6,746 nt of DNA, taken from the NCBI GenBank assembly GCA_031266635.1, contig JAISAN010000073.1, positions 1 through 6,746 on the forward strand, read 5' to 3'. Positions 6,326-6,746 of this stretch are shown here, one piece after another. The DNA comes from Treponema sp. Lineage in GTDB: Bacteria > Spirochaetota > Spirochaetia > Treponematales > Breznakiellaceae. The notes under the pieces are model-generated. The model made no database searches. It was not told the origin of the DNA and saw only the letters and a program-made list of their open reading frames with translations. The position numbers and the translations under genes are program-made. The number at the start of each line of letters is the position of its first letter. Within the stretch, counting starts at the first letter, position 1.

Positions 6326-6746
6326 GTTCCGCCAGGCGGATAAAAATCTCCATGCAGAGCCGGGCGTCGTCCTCCGCCCGGTGGGCGCTTTTTACGCCGA
6401 TATTCATGGCCGCCGCCAGTTCCTGGAGTTTGTGGCCGTTTCTGCCGGGAAAAGCCTGGCGGGCCATGATGAGGGTGTCGGCGATCCGGTTGGGCAGAAC
6501 GGGAAAGGGGGGCGTCCATACCGGCCCGGCGGCTTCCGCCGTATCGTCAAGGCCGGGAAGCAGGCTCCCCTGGGCCGCCGAAGAGTCGTGTTTTTTTGCC
6601 TCGTCATAGTATTTCTTTAACTGTTCATTCACAAAACCCATATCAAAAGGGGCGTTATGGGCGATAATGACCGTATCTTTCACCAGTCCCAGGAAGTCCG
6701 GGAACACCGCTTCCAGGGGAGGCTTGCCCGCCAGCATCTGGTCGGT
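6312..6746 (-). CDS. DnaQ/epsilon-family 3'-5' exonuclease, C-terminal part (5' end outside window)
   Basis: Only the last 144 codons and the TAA stop are visible; the reading frame is still open at the window edge, so the in-frame ATG at 6737 is internal. The family removes 3'-terminal nucleotides from DNA by two-metal catalysis in the cytoplasm, as the proofreading subunit of DNA polymerase III or as a stand-alone repair nuclease. Visible motifs are Exo II, HNAPFD (visible residues 30-35, catalytic Asp 35), and Exo III-epsilon, HRAEDD (122-127, His 122 and Asp 127). A conserved DTLIMAR segment (90-96) precedes Exo III. The Exo I motif (DxE) must lie upstream. About 35-40 residues rich in Ala, Asp, Gly and Pro (roughly 47-84) separate Exo II from the DTL segment, more than the family usually has. 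There is no helicase or polymerase domain downstream, so this is a short DnaQ-like protein. Family assignment is firm; whether it is the replicative epsilon subunit is not. Confidence 0.93.
   Translation of the reverse strand, partial: TDQMLAGKPPLEAVFPDFLGLVKDTVIIAHNAPFDMGFVNEQLKKYYDEAKKHDSSAAQGSLLPGLDDTAEAAGPVWTPPFPVLPNRIADTLIMARQAFPGRNGHKLQELAAAMNIGVKSAHRAEDDARLCMEIFIRLAELVKI

Noticed and set aside
6235..6519. In-frame upstream extension of tatT that would add 95 residues.
   Set aside because: It overlaps the exonuclease coding sequence, is rich in Arg, Gly and Pro as an off-frame reading of a GC-rich gene would be, and buries the clear lipoprotein signal and AAGGAG site at 6234.

Overview
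The window reads as a compact chromosomal segment from a spirochaete, most likely a Treponema of moderate-to-high GC content such as the termite-gut lineage. The grounds are the gene set and order. A TPR lipoprotein, a TRAP-type binding protein and a fused small/large TRAP permease stand in the order of Treponema pallidum Tp0956-Tp0957-Tp0958, next to a LysM/M23 peptidase and a secreted PEGA-like protein of a type I associate with treponemes. The organism call is inference from family knowledge; I could not run a search.

All seven supported genes lie on the minus strand, so transcription runs from high to low coordinates. At the right edge (6312-6746) is the 3' end of a DnaQ/epsilon-type 3'-5' exonuclease, whose start lies outside the window. 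Next comes a three-gene operon: tatT (5284-6234, lipoprotein with TPR-like repeats), tatP (4233-5261, periplasmic TRAP solute-binding protein with GTG start) and tatQM (2322-4232, DctQ and DctM domains in one polypeptide). The gaps are 22 nt and 0 nt, so translational coupling is likely. After a weak candidate terminator comes a 56-residue 2[4Fe-4S] ferredoxin (2045-2215) with a good candidate promoter of its own. It ends at a strong intrinsic terminator (1994-2023) that sits inside the apparent signal-peptide codons of the next gene, a LysM/M23 peptidase (about 1051-2040). The last gene (1-981) encodes a secreted protein with two tandem PEGA-like repeats; its stop codon is the first three bases of the window.

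Functionally, TatT, TatP and TatQM should form a TPR-protein-associated TRAP transporter (TPAT). TatP captures a ligand in the periplasm, TatT (membrane-anchored) holds or shuttles ligand or TatP, and TatQM moves it across the inner membrane using an ion gradient. In TatP the arginine that binds substrate carboxylates in classical DctP proteins appears to be glycine, so the cargo is probably not a simple organic acid. The other genes (exonuclease, ferredoxin, envelope peptidase, PEGA-like protein) have no evident link to the transporter.

No RNA gene, mobile element, CRISPR array or large repeat was seen, and no stretch over 300 bases lacks a gene. The transporter is a described but rare architecture, not a new system. 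The points most worth checking are the terminator embedded in the peptidase start, the missing TatP arginine and lipobox, and the tandem PEGA-like repeats.
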